A stretch of 64,000 bases of DNA from Pseudomonas brassicacearum. Its GTDB lineage: Bacteria; Pseudomonadota; Gammaproteobacteria; Pseudomonadales; Pseudomonadaceae. Below the pieces are notes generated by a model. That model worked only from the letters and a program-made list of their open reading frames with translations. It had not been told where the DNA came from and did not search any database. The stretch covers positions 6,513,562 through 6,577,561 of the forward strand of contig NZ_CP045701.2 of assembly GCF_009601685.2 (NCBI RefSeq). Direction: 5' to 3'. Of the stretch, positions 25,486 through 34,745 are shown piece after piece (within the stretch, counting starts at the first letter, position 1; each line of letters begins with the position of its first letter). Made by a program: the position numbers and the translations under genes.

Positions 25486-26665
25486 TGAAACCTCCTTGGT
25501 CAATTTTCGTACAGCGCGCCCAGCCGATTGCCCGTTGGCTGCCGGCAGCCAGGCGGCCTTCCTGAATGCGGGTGAAGGTAAGCAGTCCGGGGGTTTGTTG
25601 CAACGTATAACCGGCCAAGGCATCGACGCCGTCACACGCGCCAACAGCCAGCGTCAGGCGCTGGGGCCAAGGGCTGTCGAGATTGCCCTGGTTAACCAGG
25701 CGGATATCGTACAAACCGCCCTGCTGCTCCCACTGCAGTGCCAAGCGACTGTCCAGGTTGTCTCCCCGCGCGACGGCGCCGAGCGTGGTCAGGCTCCACG
25801 CCCGTCGGTCGCCGGCCAGCGGCAGGCGAAACCAGATCAACCCAGCGAGATGTTTCGGCGGATCGGCACGCAAATCTGCCGCAAGCCCGGCCACTTGTTG
25901 CGGATCGGCCAGCAGCTCCCGACGCTCACCGCCGCGATCGATCGGCACCTCGCTTTCCACCACCGGCACGCCGCTCTCCTGGGTCAACAGCGCCACGCCG
26001 TACGCCGGCAGGGCCAGATAAAACGGCCGTGTGGTGACGTCGCTCCAGCGTTGCGCCCACTGCCGGGCCTGTTTCGGATCGAACAATCCCTGCCGTGGAT
26101 CGCTCACCGCGTGGACCTGCAGCACGCTGCTGTCCACCGCTTCCAACAACCCCGGCAATGCTGGGCTGTCGAGCCAGGCCGGCAGCGCGGTAATACTCAG
26201 CCGCAGGTTGGGGGGCAGGACGTGGCGCAGTTGGCCGAGGAATTTTCCATAGGCCGGCAACCGTGCATTACCCGCATCGTGATCGATCTCCACACCTACC
26301 GGGGTCAGGCCTTGGGCTTGCCAATCGCCCAGCACTTGCTGGATCTGCGCGATCACCTCGTCCTGGTCCAAGGCCTTGAGCTGACCGTCCAGGCGAATCA
26401 CGGCGATCAGCGGACGGCCGTCAGCCTTGAGCAAGGCCGGATCGACCCGCGCACGGCTCCAGCCCGCCCCGGGAAAAGCCTGCAACGCCAGCACCCGCAG
26501 GCTGGAAAAGTCGTCATGACTCTGGCGCAACGCCAGCTCGTGGGCCGGTGTCCATTGGCGTTGCCAGATATAAAGCTGCTGATCGAGGGCCGGGGCCGGG
26601 GGCTGTTCGCAGCCCCCTGAAAGCAACACGGCGAGGGCCAGAGAGAACCGGAAAAGAACAGTCAT
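25472..26665 (-). CDS. DUF3142 domain lipoprotein
   Basis: 397 residues. The N-terminus FSLALAVLLSGGC gives a lipobox with Cys19, so it is a membrane lipoprotein. The body has YIWQRQWTPAHELALRQS, LTPVGVEIDHDAGNARLPAYGKFL and FYLALPAYGVALL, which I recognise as DUF3142, probably a (beta/alpha)8-barrel related to glycoside hydrolase folds. VEIDHD may carry catalytic acids (inference). It is the first gene of a two-gene unit with the anchored repeat protein downstream, overlapping by 14 bases. Substrate unknown. Confidence 0.8.
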   Translation of the reverse strand: MTVLFRFSLALAVLLSGGCEQPPAPALDQQLYIWQRQWTPAHELALRQSHDDFSSLRVLALQAFPGAGWSRARVDPALLKADGRPLIAVIRLDGQLKALDQDEVIAQIQQVLGDWQAQGLTPVGVEIDHDAGNARLPAYGKFLGQLRHVLPPNLRLSITALPAWLDSPALPGLLEAVDSSVLQVHAVSDPRQGLFDPKQARQWAQRWSDVTTRPFYLALPAYGVALLTQESGVPVVESEVPIDRGGERRELLADPQQVAGLAADLRADPPKHLAGLIWFRLPLAGDRRAWSLTTLGAVARGDNLDSRLALQWEQQGGLYDIRLVNQGNLDSPWPQRLTLAVGACDGVDALAGYTLQQTPGLLTFTRIQEGRLAAGSQRAIGWARCTKIDQGGFNVYP

Positions 26666-26748
26666 GAGGCCTTATCACCCATCAAAGTCCGGCAGATTAC
26701 CGCCACTCGGGTCCAAGCGAAAATGGTGCAGAGCAGATTTGATCCTGC

Positions 26749-26835
26749 TGTGGGAAAAAGGCTTGCCCGCGAAGCAGGCGCCCCGATCTCTGAAAGACCG
26801 CAGTGCCTTCATCGCGGGCAAGCCTTGCTCCCACA
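26749..26835. repeat. REPIN, left arm mutated
   Basis: Left arm TGTGGGAAAAAGGCTTGCCC and right arm GGGCAAGCCTTGCTCCCACA. The left arm has AAAA where other copies have GCA, so the outer stem is broken. It lies between GST and DUF3142 genes. Confidence 0.85.
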
Positions 26836-26866
26836 GTGAAATACTCCCCTCGCCACCGAATCCGTT

Positions 26867-27493
26867 TCAGGCGTGCCTTTGCAACCCGACAACCGTACGC
26901 GGCATGCCCACGAACCCGGGCAAGGCTTCGATCCGCGCCAGCCAGGCCCGCACATTGGCATAGTCCTCCAATGACACATTGCCTTCCGGTGCGTGGGCGA
27001 TGTAGCTGTAGCCAGCGATGTCCGCGATGGTCGCAGTGTCACCCGCCAGATAAGCGCGGCTGCTCAATTCTTGATCAATGACTTTCAGCACGTTGTGGGA
27101 ACGGGCAATTACGTCCTCGGCGTTGTAGGCTGCGCCAAACACCGTGATCAGCCGTGCCGTGGCCGGGCCGGCATGAATCGGGCCGGCCGCCGCCGACAAC
27201 CAGCGCTGCACCCGGGCGGCGCCGACTGGGTCGGTCGGCAGCCAGCGGCCCTTGCCATATTTGTGCGCCAGGTACACCAGGATCGCGTTGGAGTCCGCCA
27301 GCACCACGCCGTCATCGTCAATGACCGGCACCTGGCCAAACGCATTGAGCGCCAGGAAATCCGCCTGTTTGTGCGCGCCCTTGGCCAAGTCGACGAAGAC
27401 CTCTTCGACAGGCAGCCCGAGCAACGAAAGCATCAGTTGAACGCGATGGGAATGGCCGGAAAGCGGGAAGTGATAGTGCTTGATAGGGTTCAT
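26867..27493 (-). CDS. Glutathione S-transferase family protein
   Basis: 208 residues from ATG 27493 ([22 protein letters not shown]); the open frame further upstream lacks family similarity. An N-terminal thioredoxin fold with [31 protein letters not shown] (cis-Pro VPVI, glutathione-contacting DSNA) precedes an all-helical C-terminal domain containing [17 protein letters not shown]. Substrate unknown. The divergent-order LysR gene next to it is on the same strand and upstream; the 125-base gap is a candidate promoter region for LysR control. Confidence 0.9.
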   Translation of the reverse strand: MNPIKHYHFPLSGHSHRVQLMLSLLGLPVEEVFVDLAKGAHKQADFLALNAFGQVPVIDDDGVVLADSNAILVYLAHKYGKGRWLPTDPVGAARVQRWLSAAAGPIHAGPATARLITVFGAAYNAEDVIARSHNVLKVIDQELSSRAYLAGDTATIADIAGYSYIAHAPEGNVSLEDYANVRAWLARIEALPGFVGMPRTVVGLQRHA

Positions 27494-27618
27494 GGTCGAC
27501 TCCGCTGCAAGTGACGCCATCAGCACAACGGCGTCGATGGGGTCATCTTCCGCTCCAGGCAAAAACAAGAGAATCACCCAGATATGCAATCCATTGTTTC
27601 AGCCTGAGAAACAATGCT

Positions 27619-28521
27619 TCAACCGCTCAAGGCCGGATGTTCGCGCAGTGCACTGACGACGAAATCGACAAAACTGCGCACCCGCGCCGGCGCATTGCGC
27701 CCGCCCTGGTACACCACATGGATCGGCAGAGGCGGCAATTCGAAATCGGCCAGGACGATTTCCAGTTCCCCAGCCGCCACGTTGCCTGCCACTTGGTAAG
27801 ACAGGACCCGCGTCATCCCCAATCCCTGGCAGGCGGCCGTGATCGCGGCCTGGTTGGCTGTCACCACCAGCCGAGGCACGGGCCGGACGGTCAACGGCTG
27901 GCCTGAATCGATGAAGGTCCAGCTTTTGACCTGACCGATGGCCGATGACGCCACCACCGGCATTCGCTCCAAATCCTCCGGATGCCGGGGTCGCCCGTGA
28001 CGGGAGAAGAAATCAGGGGCGCCGCACACCACCCGTCGCACTTCACCGACACGCACGGCATGCAGATTGCTGTCCGGCAGCTCGCCAATGCGCAGGGCAA
28101 CGTCGATGCCCTCCTCCACCAGGCTGACCGTGCGGTCCAACAACAAGGCGTTAATGCTGACCTCGGGGAACTGGTGCAAGTAATCCACCAGCAGCGGCGT
28201 GACGAACAACTGACCGAACAGCACTGGCGCGGTAATCGTCAACTGCCCACGGGGCTGGACATGGCTGCCGGCCGCCGAATCCTCGGCTTCCTGCAGATCG
28301 CTCAGGATCCGCCGACAGTCCTCGAGAAAACGCTGGCCGGCCTCGCTCAAGTACACATTGCGGGTGGTGCGCACCAGCAATGGCGTGCCGATCCGTTGCT
28401 CCAACGCCGCCACCGCCCGCGTCACGCTGGCCGCCGACAACCCCAGGCGCCGCGCCGCCGCCGAAAACCCCGATGCCTGGGCCACGGCAAGGAAAACCTG
28501 CATTTCCTGGAACCTGTCCAT
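27619..28521 (-). CDS. LysR family transcriptional regulator
   Basis: 300 residues. An N-terminal winged helix (MQVFLAVAQASGFSAAARRLGLSAASVTRAVAALEQRIGTPLLVRTTRNVYLSEAG) leads a periplasmic-binding-protein-like effector domain (GQLTITAPVLFGQLFVTPLLVDYLHQFPEV, EGIDVALRIGELPDSNLHAVRVGEVRRVVCGAPDF). It belongs to the CrgA/PA-type subgroup with the ALRIG motif. It lies just upstream of and in the same direction as the glutathione transferase gene, a likely target; effector unknown. Confidence 0.93.
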   Translation of the reverse strand: MDRFQEMQVFLAVAQASGFSAAARRLGLSAASVTRAVAALEQRIGTPLLVRTTRNVYLSEAGQRFLEDCRRILSDLQEAEDSAAGSHVQPRGQLTITAPVLFGQLFVTPLLVDYLHQFPEVSINALLLDRTVSLVEEGIDVALRIGELPDSNLHAVRVGEVRRVVCGAPDFFSRHGRPRHPEDLERMPVVASSAIGQVKSWTFIDSGQPLTVRPVPRLVVTANQAAITAACQGLGMTRVLSYQVAGNVAAGELEIVLADFELPPLPIHVVYQGGRNAPARVRSFVDFVVSALREHPALSG

Positions 28522-28717
28522 CCATCCCCCGATGAGAAATCCTGATACAAGTTTTCTGCGCGTCTCAAAGCAGCGCTACGCGGCCATTGTAGAGGCCTGG
28601 GCCAGTGAACCACAGCGTAGCGCAGCCAGACACCGGGACATTGGCTCGGCCAGGGGCGAATACCCTTGATACCATCCCGCCCATCATGACAATTTCATGA
28701 CCGAATGAAGAACCCTC

Positions 28718-28806
28718 TGTGGGAGCGAGCTTGCTCGCGATAGCGGTGTATCAGTCCATATGGCGTGCGACTGCCTGACGCTATCGCGAGCAAGCTCGCT
28801 CCCACA
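28718..28806. repeat. REPIN, well preserved
   Basis: TGTGGGAGCGAGCTTGCTCGCGATAGCG and its near-perfect inverse CGCTATCGCGAGCAAGCTCGCTCCCACA flank 33 bases. It occupies the 335-base gap between the divergent LysR gene and the LTA-synthase-like gene, so any promoter there must avoid or include it. Nothing else is seen in this gap. Confidence 0.92.
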
Positions 28807-28856
28807 GGGTAGGTGTGTTGTTCAATGGATTGGCTTCAACGAAAGGCCTGCTTTTT

Positions 28857-31067
28857 GTGAATTTTCTTCGTCGCGCTTCAGCCCACCCCCGCGCCACCCT
28901 CATCGCCCTGATTGGCTGCGTACTACTCGTCCCCATGGGCCTGCGTCTCGCCCTGGGCTGGTCCGACCCACTGGGCTATCTCTCGGACCTGGGTATCGGC
29001 GGGTTGCTGATCGTGCTGCTCCATCGCCGCCCCGGGTGGTTGGCTTTCCCGGTATTGCTGGCTTGGAGCGCGTTGACGCTGGCCAGCACCGAGCTGGTCA
29101 GCGCAGTCGGGCGGATGCCCAACCCTTCGGACATTCATTACCTGACCGACCCGCAGTTCGTTGAAAATTCCACCAGCGGCGGCTTCGCCCATCCCTGGCT
29201 GGCCGCAGTCCAGTTGGCCGCCCTGGTGCTCTGGCTGGTGACCCAGTGGACCAGCCGCCCACGCCAGGCGCCACGCTTGCCTCGCCACGCCTGGACCGTA
29301 CCCATGTTGTTCCTGTTGGGCCACGGCGCGCTGCAATCCTGGCGCCCGAGCGAGGCGGACCAATGGAACGTATTCAACCTGCCTCATCAACTCGTCACGG
29401 CGGGTATCGCCGCCGGGCAGGACCACGCCCGACAATGGCTCGACGGCGATACGGTGGACCCAGCCCCGTCGATGGAGGGGCTGACCCGCCTGGACCTCGA
29501 TGGCAACAGACTGCTGGCCGAACCGGGGCGTGCGCGCAACGTCCTGATCATCGCCCTGGAGGGCATTCCCGGCGCCTACGTGGGCGCCAACCGCCAGGCC
29601 TTGAAAAGCAGCTACCAGGAAAACCTGATGCCGCACCTCAGTGCCTGGGCCGAGCGCGGCATGAACACACCCGATTACGTCCTGCACAGCCACCAGACCA
29701 TCCGCGGCCTCTACGCGATGCTGTGTGGCGACTACGACAAGCTCGACAACGGCACGCCCAAAGGCGTCGAAATGCTCAACCAGACCCAGCGCAACCAGGC
29801 CTGCCTGCCGGCTCAACTGCGCCAGAATGGCTTTTCAACGCACTTCCTGCAGGGCGCGGGCCTGCGGTTCATGGCCAAGGACCGGATCATGCCGCACATC
29901 GGCTTCGATACGACCCTGGGCATGGAGTGGTTCACTCGTCCCGCCTACCTGGAATTCCCTTGGGGCAAGGACGACAAGACCTTCTTCGAAGGCGCGCTGG
30001 ATTACGTCGGGCAACTGCAGCAGGCGGACAAACCCTGGATGCTGACCCTGCTGACCGTCGGCACGCACCAACCCTACTCGGCCCCGGATGACTACCTGCA
30101 ACGCTACGACACCGCCAAGCAGGCGGCCGTGGGTTACCTGGACGACGCCCTGGAAAATTTCCTGACGGGCCTGGAACGCCAGGGCATCCTGGACAACACC
30201 CTGGTGGTCATCACCTCGGACGAATCCCATGGCATCGACGACGTGCGGCTGGCCTCGTCCTGGGGATTCAACCTGACGCTGGCGCCGGAGCCGTTGCCCA
30301 AAATCAAGTCAGGCACTTACGGCCACGTCGACCTGACCGCCTCGATCCTCGATTACTTCGGCTTTACGGTGCCCACGTCGTTGTCCGGCCGCTCGATGTT
30401 CAGGGACTACCCGACGGGCCGGGAAATCATGTCGTTCACCAACGGCCAGCTGCGCTACCACGACGGCAAGGGCACCTTTACCGAGTGCGACTTCCTCCAG
30501 CATTGCCGCTATTACACCAGCGCAGGCTTCATCGCCGACCGCGCCACCTATGGCGGGCAATACAGCGGCCGGCGCGCCAGGCTGATCGGCGCCCGGGCCA
30601 CGGCCCTGGACCAGACCCTGTTGCGCACGCCCTTGAACCAGCAATACCAGTTTGGCAGCGCGGATAAAATCCCGCTGCCGGCCCAGGTCACCAACGACTG
30701 GACCGACAACCTGATCGGTGCCCAATACCTGGAAATGCCCAAGGGCTCACAGACCCGCGTCAGCCTGACCATCCGCGCCGTGGATGAGCATGCCGCCTAC
30801 ATTTCCCTCAAGGCCAAGGAGTTCGAGCAGGATGTGCCGATGGACCTGCCGACAGACGTGGCGGTAACACCCGACCAGCCGCTGGTGATGAACATCCGTT
30901 TCGACAACCCGCAGCAGCGCAAGGCGTTTTCCTTCCATTTGCTCGGTCATGGCGTCGGCGCCATCGAGATCAGCGACTTCAGCGTCGTGACCGAACTGCC
31001 GGAACCGGCAGACCAGCCGCAATACCTGGACGATATACAGGAAGACAGCGAGGCCCAATCCAGCTGA
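28857..31067 (+). CDS. LTA synthase/sulfatase-family membrane protein
   Basis: 736 residues from GTG 28857 (MNFLRRASAHPRATLIALIG); an in-frame GTG at 28815 would add 14. Four or five N-terminal membrane spans precede a periplasmic alkaline-phosphatase-fold domain. Metal and nucleophile motifs of the family are NVLIIALEGIPGAYVG, SHQTIRGLYAMLCGDYD (catalytic Thr in HQT), TLLTVGTHQPY and VITSDESHGIDD. The family moves phosphoglycerol or phosphoethanolamine groups to polymers or lipids; Gram-negative members act in periplasmic glucan or LPS decoration, but the acceptor here is unknown. The last ~140 residues form an extra beta-rich tail. It converges on the nudK remnant. Confidence 0.85.
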   Translation: MNFLRRASAHPRATLIALIGCVLLVPMGLRLALGWSDPLGYLSDLGIGGLLIVLLHRRPGWLAFPVLLAWSALTLASTELVSAVGRMPNPSDIHYLTDPQFVENSTSGGFAHPWLAAVQLAALVLWLVTQWTSRPRQAPRLPRHAWTVPMLFLLGHGALQSWRPSEADQWNVFNLPHQLVTAGIAAGQDHARQWLDGDTVDPAPSMEGLTRLDLDGNRLLAEPGRARNVLIIALEGIPGAYVGANRQALKSSYQENLMPHLSAWAERGMNTPDYVLHSHQTIRGLYAMLCGDYDKLDNGTPKGVEMLNQTQRNQACLPAQLRQNGFSTHFLQGAGLRFMAKDRIMPHIGFDTTLGMEWFTRPAYLEFPWGKDDKTFFEGALDYVGQLQQADKPWMLTLLTVGTHQPYSAPDDYLQRYDTAKQAAVGYLDDALENFLTGLERQGILDNTLVVITSDESHGIDDVRLASSWGFNLTLAPEPLPKIKSGTYGHVDLTASILDYFGFTVPTSLSGRSMFRDYPTGREIMSFTNGQLRYHDGKGTFTECDFLQHCRYYTSAGFIADRATYGGQYSGRRARLIGARATALDQTLLRTPLNQQYQFGSADKIPLPAQVTNDWTDNLIGAQYLEMPKGSQTRVSLTIRAVDEHAAYISLKAKEFEQDVPMDLPTDVAVTPDQPLVMNIRFDNPQQRKAFSFHLLGHGVGAIEISDFSVVTELPEPADQPQYLDDIQEDSEAQSS

Positions 31068-31080
31068 GCGAAAAACGCGG

Positions 31081-31283
31081 CTAATCCAGCAACCGATGCA
31101 GCTTGGCGTACTGCAACAGCGTGATGGTCTTGCCGTCGCAAATCTCCCCGGTCTCGATCATGCCCAAGGCCTGGTCGAGGGGCAGCTCCAGCACTTCGAT
31201 CTCTTCGCCCTCGGCTTCCAGGCCACCGCCTTCGTGCTGCTTGTCTTCGTCGAAGTATTCGCCGACGAAAAATGCACCCGCTA
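31081..31283 (-). pseudogene. nudK: nudK (GDP-mannose pyrophosphatase) 3' remnant
   Basis: The minus-strand frame ending in TAG at 31081-31083 reads FFVGEYFDEDKQHEGGG..., then EIEVLELPLDQALGMIETGE and ICDGKTITLLQYAKLHRLLD. This matches the last ~65 residues of E. coli NudK-type Nudix hydrolases (EDIEVLELPFSQALEMIKTGEIRDGKT as I remember it). The other ~130 residues, including the Nudix box, are missing. Similarity begins at about 31272, directly after the nadE stop (TAA TAG at 31281-31286), so a deletion or recombination joined the two. No start codon other than the Met in LGMIETG lies in frame. Confidence 0.85.
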
Positions 31284-32117
31284 TTACAACGATACCGGAA
31301 CGCGGGGCAAGGCTCGTTTGTGGGCCGTCTTGAGGTAGGCGCGTTCAATGATCTGTCGCGCTTGCGGCGACACCTCTTCGCCCATCAGATACCCATCGAT
31401 TTCCTCGTAGCTGCAGCCATACGCCGCTTCATCCAGCTTACCGGGTACCAGGTCTTCCAAATCAGCGGTCGGAGCCTTGTGCACCAGATAGCCGGGGGCG
31501 CCCATCGCATCGGCCAATGATCTCACCTGAGTCTTCGTCAACCCGGACAGCGGGGCCAGGTCGCACGCGCCGTCGCCGAACTTGGTGAAAAACCCCATCA
31601 CCGCCTCCGCCCCATGATCGGTGCCAACCACCAACCCGTCGCTCAGATTGGCAATGGCGTATTGCGCCAGCATCCGTGCCCGGGCCTTGGCGTTGCCTTT
31701 GGCGAAGTCGATGAGCTCGGCGCCAGGCTGCAAACCATCGATTGCGATTTGGCTCATCAACCCGTCAACACAAGCGGCGATGTTGCTGGTGGTGATCGAG
31801 TCCGGCCGGATGAAGTCCAGGCAAGCCTGGGCGTCTGGCTCGTCGGCCTGGGCCTTGTAGGGCAACCGGACGGCGATAAAACGCGCCGCGTAGTCTTCAT
31901 CCCGCAATTGCTCCACCGTCAACTGGCATAGGCGGCCGGCGGTGAGAGAATCGACGCCGCCACTGATCCCCAGTACCAGGGACTTGCAACCCGACTCGCG
32001 CAAGATCTGCTTGATGAATTCGATGCGGCGGGCAATCTCGCTTGCTTCGCCACCCCGTGTGAGTTGACGGTCGATGCCCAGCTCCCGGGCAATGCGTTCT
32101 TGCACGAGCGTAGTCAT
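31284..32117 (-). CDS. nadE: NH3-dependent NAD+ synthetase
   Basis: 277 residues with PP-loop SGGVDS at 52-57. It adenylates nicotinate adenine dinucleotide and amidates it to NAD+. The [22 protein letters not shown] segment and the late [29 protein letters not shown] are characteristic, and it lacks a glutaminase domain, so ammonia is the donor. It is third of pncA-pncB-nadE, one base after pncB, under the NrtR box at 34035. Its stop abuts a nudK remnant; the C-terminal end ([10 protein letters not shown]) is the usual form, so the enzyme seems intact. Confidence 0.96.
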   Translation of the reverse strand: MTTLVQERIARELGIDRQLTRGGEASEIARRIEFIKQILRESGCKSLVLGISGGVDSLTAGRLCQLTVEQLRDEDYAARFIAVRLPYKAQADEPDAQACLDFIRPDSITTSNIAACVDGLMSQIAIDGLQPGAELIDFAKGNAKARARMLAQYAIANLSDGLVVGTDHGAEAVMGFFTKFGDGACDLAPLSGLTKTQVRSLADAMGAPGYLVHKAPTADLEDLVPGKLDEAAYGCSYEEIDGYLMGEEVSPQARQIIERAYLKTAHKRALPRVPVSL

Positions 32118-32118
32118 A

Positions 32119-33348
32119 TCAGGCTCCCAGCTGTGGATTGATCAGGGCAACGTTGAACACTTGGGCGGCGTACCGCAGAAACGACGCATCCTCGCAGACG
32201 TTCTTGATCGGGTCGTCGGAGAACTTCACGACCGGCTCACCGTGGACCCGCACCAGTTTCATGACGATGCTCAGCGGTTCGACACCGTCGACATCGCAGG
32301 CCAGACTGGTGCCCATGCCAAAACCGAATCTGGCCTTGCCGCGAACATGACGCAGGATCGGCAGGCACTTTTCGAAATTGAGGCCATCGGAGAACATCAG
32401 GTCCTTGGTGCGCGGGTCGATGCCCAGTTCCTGGTAACGCTCCAGCACCTTGTCCGCCCAGACGATCGGATCACCGGAATCCTGGCGCAGGCCGTCATAG
32501 AGCTTGGCAAAGTACAGGTCGAAATCCTTGAGGAAGAAGTCGGTGCTGATGCAGTCCGTCAGGGCGATACCGAGGCGGCCGCGATACTCGCGCACCCAGT
32601 TTTCCAGCGCCGCGTTCTGGCTCTCGCGCAAGCGCCCGAGTTGTTGATGCACCATCAGCCATTGGTGAGCCATTGTGCCGATCAGGGGCAGATTGAACTC
32701 ATAAGCCAAGTGAGCGTTGCTGGTGCCGACAAACACGCCAGGAAAATCGTTGCGCATGACATTCACCACTTCACGCTGGGCCCTGAACGACAGCCGTCGC
32801 CGGGTGGAGAAGTCTGAAACGCGAAACTCGGCGAGTTCTTCACGGCTGGCGTTTTTCTCCAGCCATTCGAACTTCTGGTACAGCTTGCGGGTGACGTCGG
32901 CCAACTCGACTTCGGGGTATTTCTCGCGGTTGCGCAGTTCGCTGACCATCGCCAATACCGGTTGCTCGAACATGATGCAGTGCAGCATCGGCCCACGGAC
33001 GCGGATGTGCAGTTGGCCGTCGACTTGCGAAACGTGTATGTAGCGCAAATTGAAGCGAAACAGGCCGAGAAACTGTTCGAAGTCCGGTGTCAGGTACTCG
33101 CGCAAACGCTTGTTGAACAGAAACCGCTGCTCTCCCTCGCGCAGTTGCAGCCCAGCGAGCTTCTCAAGCTCTACACGAATGTCCGGGATCAGGTGACCGA
33201 GCCGCTCCTTGGAACGCACGATGAACTGGTATTCCACCTCGACATTCGGGTGTTGGTGCAAGACCGCCTGCATCATGGTGAAGGTGTAGTAGTCGGTATC
33301 CAGAAGACTCTGGATGGTGCCGCTGGTTGAATCGAATGCACTGTCCAT
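32119..33348 (-). CDS. pncB: Nicotinate phosphoribosyltransferase
   Basis: 409 residues. PncB joins nicotinate and PRPP, with ATP hydrolysis, to nicotinate mononucleotide. [29 protein letters not shown] at the start, [14 protein letters not shown] (autophosphorylation-site region with FSTRRR), [25 protein letters not shown] and [28 protein letters not shown] are family signatures. Spaced 9 bases after the nicotinamidase gene and one before nadE: a salvage operon repressed by NrtR. Confidence 0.96.
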   Translation of the reverse strand: MDSAFDSTSGTIQSLLDTDYYTFTMMQAVLHQHPNVEVEYQFIVRSKERLGHLIPDIRVELEKLAGLQLREGEQRFLFNKRLREYLTPDFEQFLGLFRFNLRYIHVSQVDGQLHIRVRGPMLHCIMFEQPVLAMVSELRNREKYPEVELADVTRKLYQKFEWLEKNASREELAEFRVSDFSTRRRLSFRAQREVVNVMRNDFPGVFVGTSNAHLAYEFNLPLIGTMAHQWLMVHQQLGRLRESQNAALENWVREYRGRLGIALTDCISTDFFLKDFDLYFAKLYDGLRQDSGDPIVWADKVLERYQELGIDPRTKDLMFSDGLNFEKCLPILRHVRGKARFGFGMGTSLACDVDGVEPLSIVMKLVRVHGEPVVKFSDDPIKNVCEDASFLRYAAQVFNVALINPQLGA

Positions 33349-33357
33349 GGCGCTTCC

Positions 33358-34005
33358 TTATGCGTTTGCCAGGCGAATGGTTGCTTCGCGCGTCGCGGCA
33401 ACCGAGACGCCCGCTAGCCGCATGTCTTGAATGGCTTGATTGGCCCCCTCCTCACTGATGGCCCGGCAGGCTGGGAGGTGAATGATCACCTTGAAGCCGG
33501 CGGCGGCCAGTTGCAGAGCGGTGGTCTTGACGCAGAAGTCCAGCGCCAGCCCACCAACAATCACTTGCTGCACACCCAGGCCGTTCAGGTACTCGATCAC
33601 CCCGGTGGACAGCTTGCCGTGCAGGTCGTGGTAGCACGCGCCGTAGGGGTGCAAATCCGGCTCGACGCCCTTCCAGACGAAATAGTCGTAGTCGTAGGGA
33701 GTCGGCAGGTGATCCAGCAAAGCGAAACCTTCGGTGCCGGGAACGCAATGGCTGACCCAGGTGATGTCGGCATGCTCGAGCCCGGTCGGCACGAACATCT
33801 GTGCGTGATCGGCGACGACCCACGGGGCCAGGGGCGAATGGGCGTCCTTGCTGCCGATGCGAAGGCTGGCCAGGGAGGCAATGAAATTCAGCTCACCGGC
33901 AATCTGGTCACCGCCCGGCACTGGAAGCTCATCAGGGCATAGCGGCGTAAAGCTCTTTTGCGCATCGACATCGAAGGAAGCGGTTTTGCGGGTCAGGTTG
34001 TTCAT
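33358..34005 (-). CDS. pncA: Nicotinamidase
   Basis: 215 residues from ATG 34005, with GAGGAGAAACCCAGC in front; the frame is open upstream but crosses the NrtR operator. Catalytic triad D14, K112, C158 (DVDAQKSF, VWKGVEPD, ALDFCVKTT) and metal ligands in SKDAHSP identify the isochorismatase-fold nicotinamidase. It deamidates nicotinamide to nicotinate, feeding PncB. First gene of the leftward NAD salvage operon. Confidence 0.95.
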   Translation of the reverse strand: MNNLTRKTASFDVDAQKSFTPLCPDELPVPGGDQIAGELNFIASLASLRIGSKDAHSPLAPWVVADHAQMFVPTGLEHADITWVSHCVPGTEGFALLDHLPTPYDYDYFVWKGVEPDLHPYGACYHDLHGKLSTGVIEYLNGLGVQQVIVGGLALDFCVKTTALQLAAAGFKVIIHLPACRAISEEGANQAIQDMRLAGVSVAATREATIRLANA

Positions 34006-34034
34006 GCTGGGTTTCTCCTCTTCATGACCACGAG

Positions 34035-34051
34035 AGTACATAAGATGTACT
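34035..34051. promoter_or_regulatory. NrtR operator for the pncA-pncB-nadE operon
   Basis: Perfect inverted repeat AGTACAT-AAG-ATGTACT, 30 bases upstream of the pncA start. The same motif recurs at 34157 before nadD2-nrtR, and an NrtR gene is adjacent. Confidence 0.88.
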
Positions 34052-34156
34052 TTCGTAACAAGCCACGCCAAGAGAATATACTTAGATAAGCCTTTTATGT
34101 CCTTATCAAACGGTTAGTCAGAACGTAGGTTTTCATCCAAAAAACTTTGCTGTTAG

Positions 34157-34173
34157 AGTACATCTCATGTACC
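34157..34173. promoter_or_regulatory. NrtR operator for nadD2-nrtR
   Basis: Inverted repeat AGTACAT-CTC-ATGTACC (one outer mismatch), ending 15 bases before the nadD2 ATG. It is the second copy of the operator at 34035; the two face divergent units, implying autoregulation of nrtR. Confidence 0.86.
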
Positions 34174-34187
34174 AAATAGGATGAGCC

Positions 34188-34745
34188 ATGTTCGAGATTG
34201 CCCTTTATGGCGGCGCCTTCAATCCCCCGCACGCCGGTCACGCCCAGGTAATGATCGAGGCCTCACGCCTGGCCAGACGTGTGCTGGTGGTCCCCAGCTT
34301 GCGGCATCCCTACGGCAAGCAAATGGTCGACTATGACGTTCGCCTGAACTGGCTGGAATCGATCGTCGAAAAGGTGCAGCCACTGTGCTGCGCCGAAGTG
34401 CGTGCAAGCCGGGTGGAACAGGTCGTGGCCCGTGGCGTTGAAGGCGCAATCTACAGCTACACCCTGCTCGCCCATCTCGCCGACAGCCTGGCCCTGGACG
34501 GCAAGCGGATTGCGTTGGTGGTGGGCCAGGATGTCGCGGATCGGCTGCCGACCTTCTACCGCGGCCAGGAATTACTGGAGCGTTTTTCCATTCTTTGCGT
34601 GGAGGAAAAGATCCACGTGCGCAGCACGGTGGTTCGCGACCGACTGGCCTTGGGCAAGCCGATTCCCAGCGACTGGATGGCACCCGGCATGAACCCGTTA
34701 AACTATGACCTTTACGCTACCCACGGAAATCGACATGCCCACTAG
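34188..34745 (+). CDS. nadD2: Nicotinate-nucleotide adenylyltransferase paralogue NadD2
   Basis: 185 residues. Nucleotidyltransferase motifs YGGAFNPPHAGHAQ (residues 7-20) and RSTVVR (145-150, the IS/RSTxxR ATP-binding motif) are intact. It adenylates nicotinate mononucleotide to the dinucleotide, bridging PncB and NadE. It is distinct from the essential NadD found elsewhere in pseudomonads. Directly preceded by an NrtR box; its end overlaps nrtR by 11 bases. Confidence 0.9.
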   Translation: MFEIALYGGAFNPPHAGHAQVMIEASRLARRVLVVPSLRHPYGKQMVDYDVRLNWLESIVEKVQPLCCAEVRASRVEQVVARGVEGAIYSYTLLAHLADSLALDGKRIALVVGQDVADRLPTFYRGQELLERFSILCVEEKIHVRSTVVRDRLALGKPIPSDWMAPGMNPLNYDLYATHGNRHAH

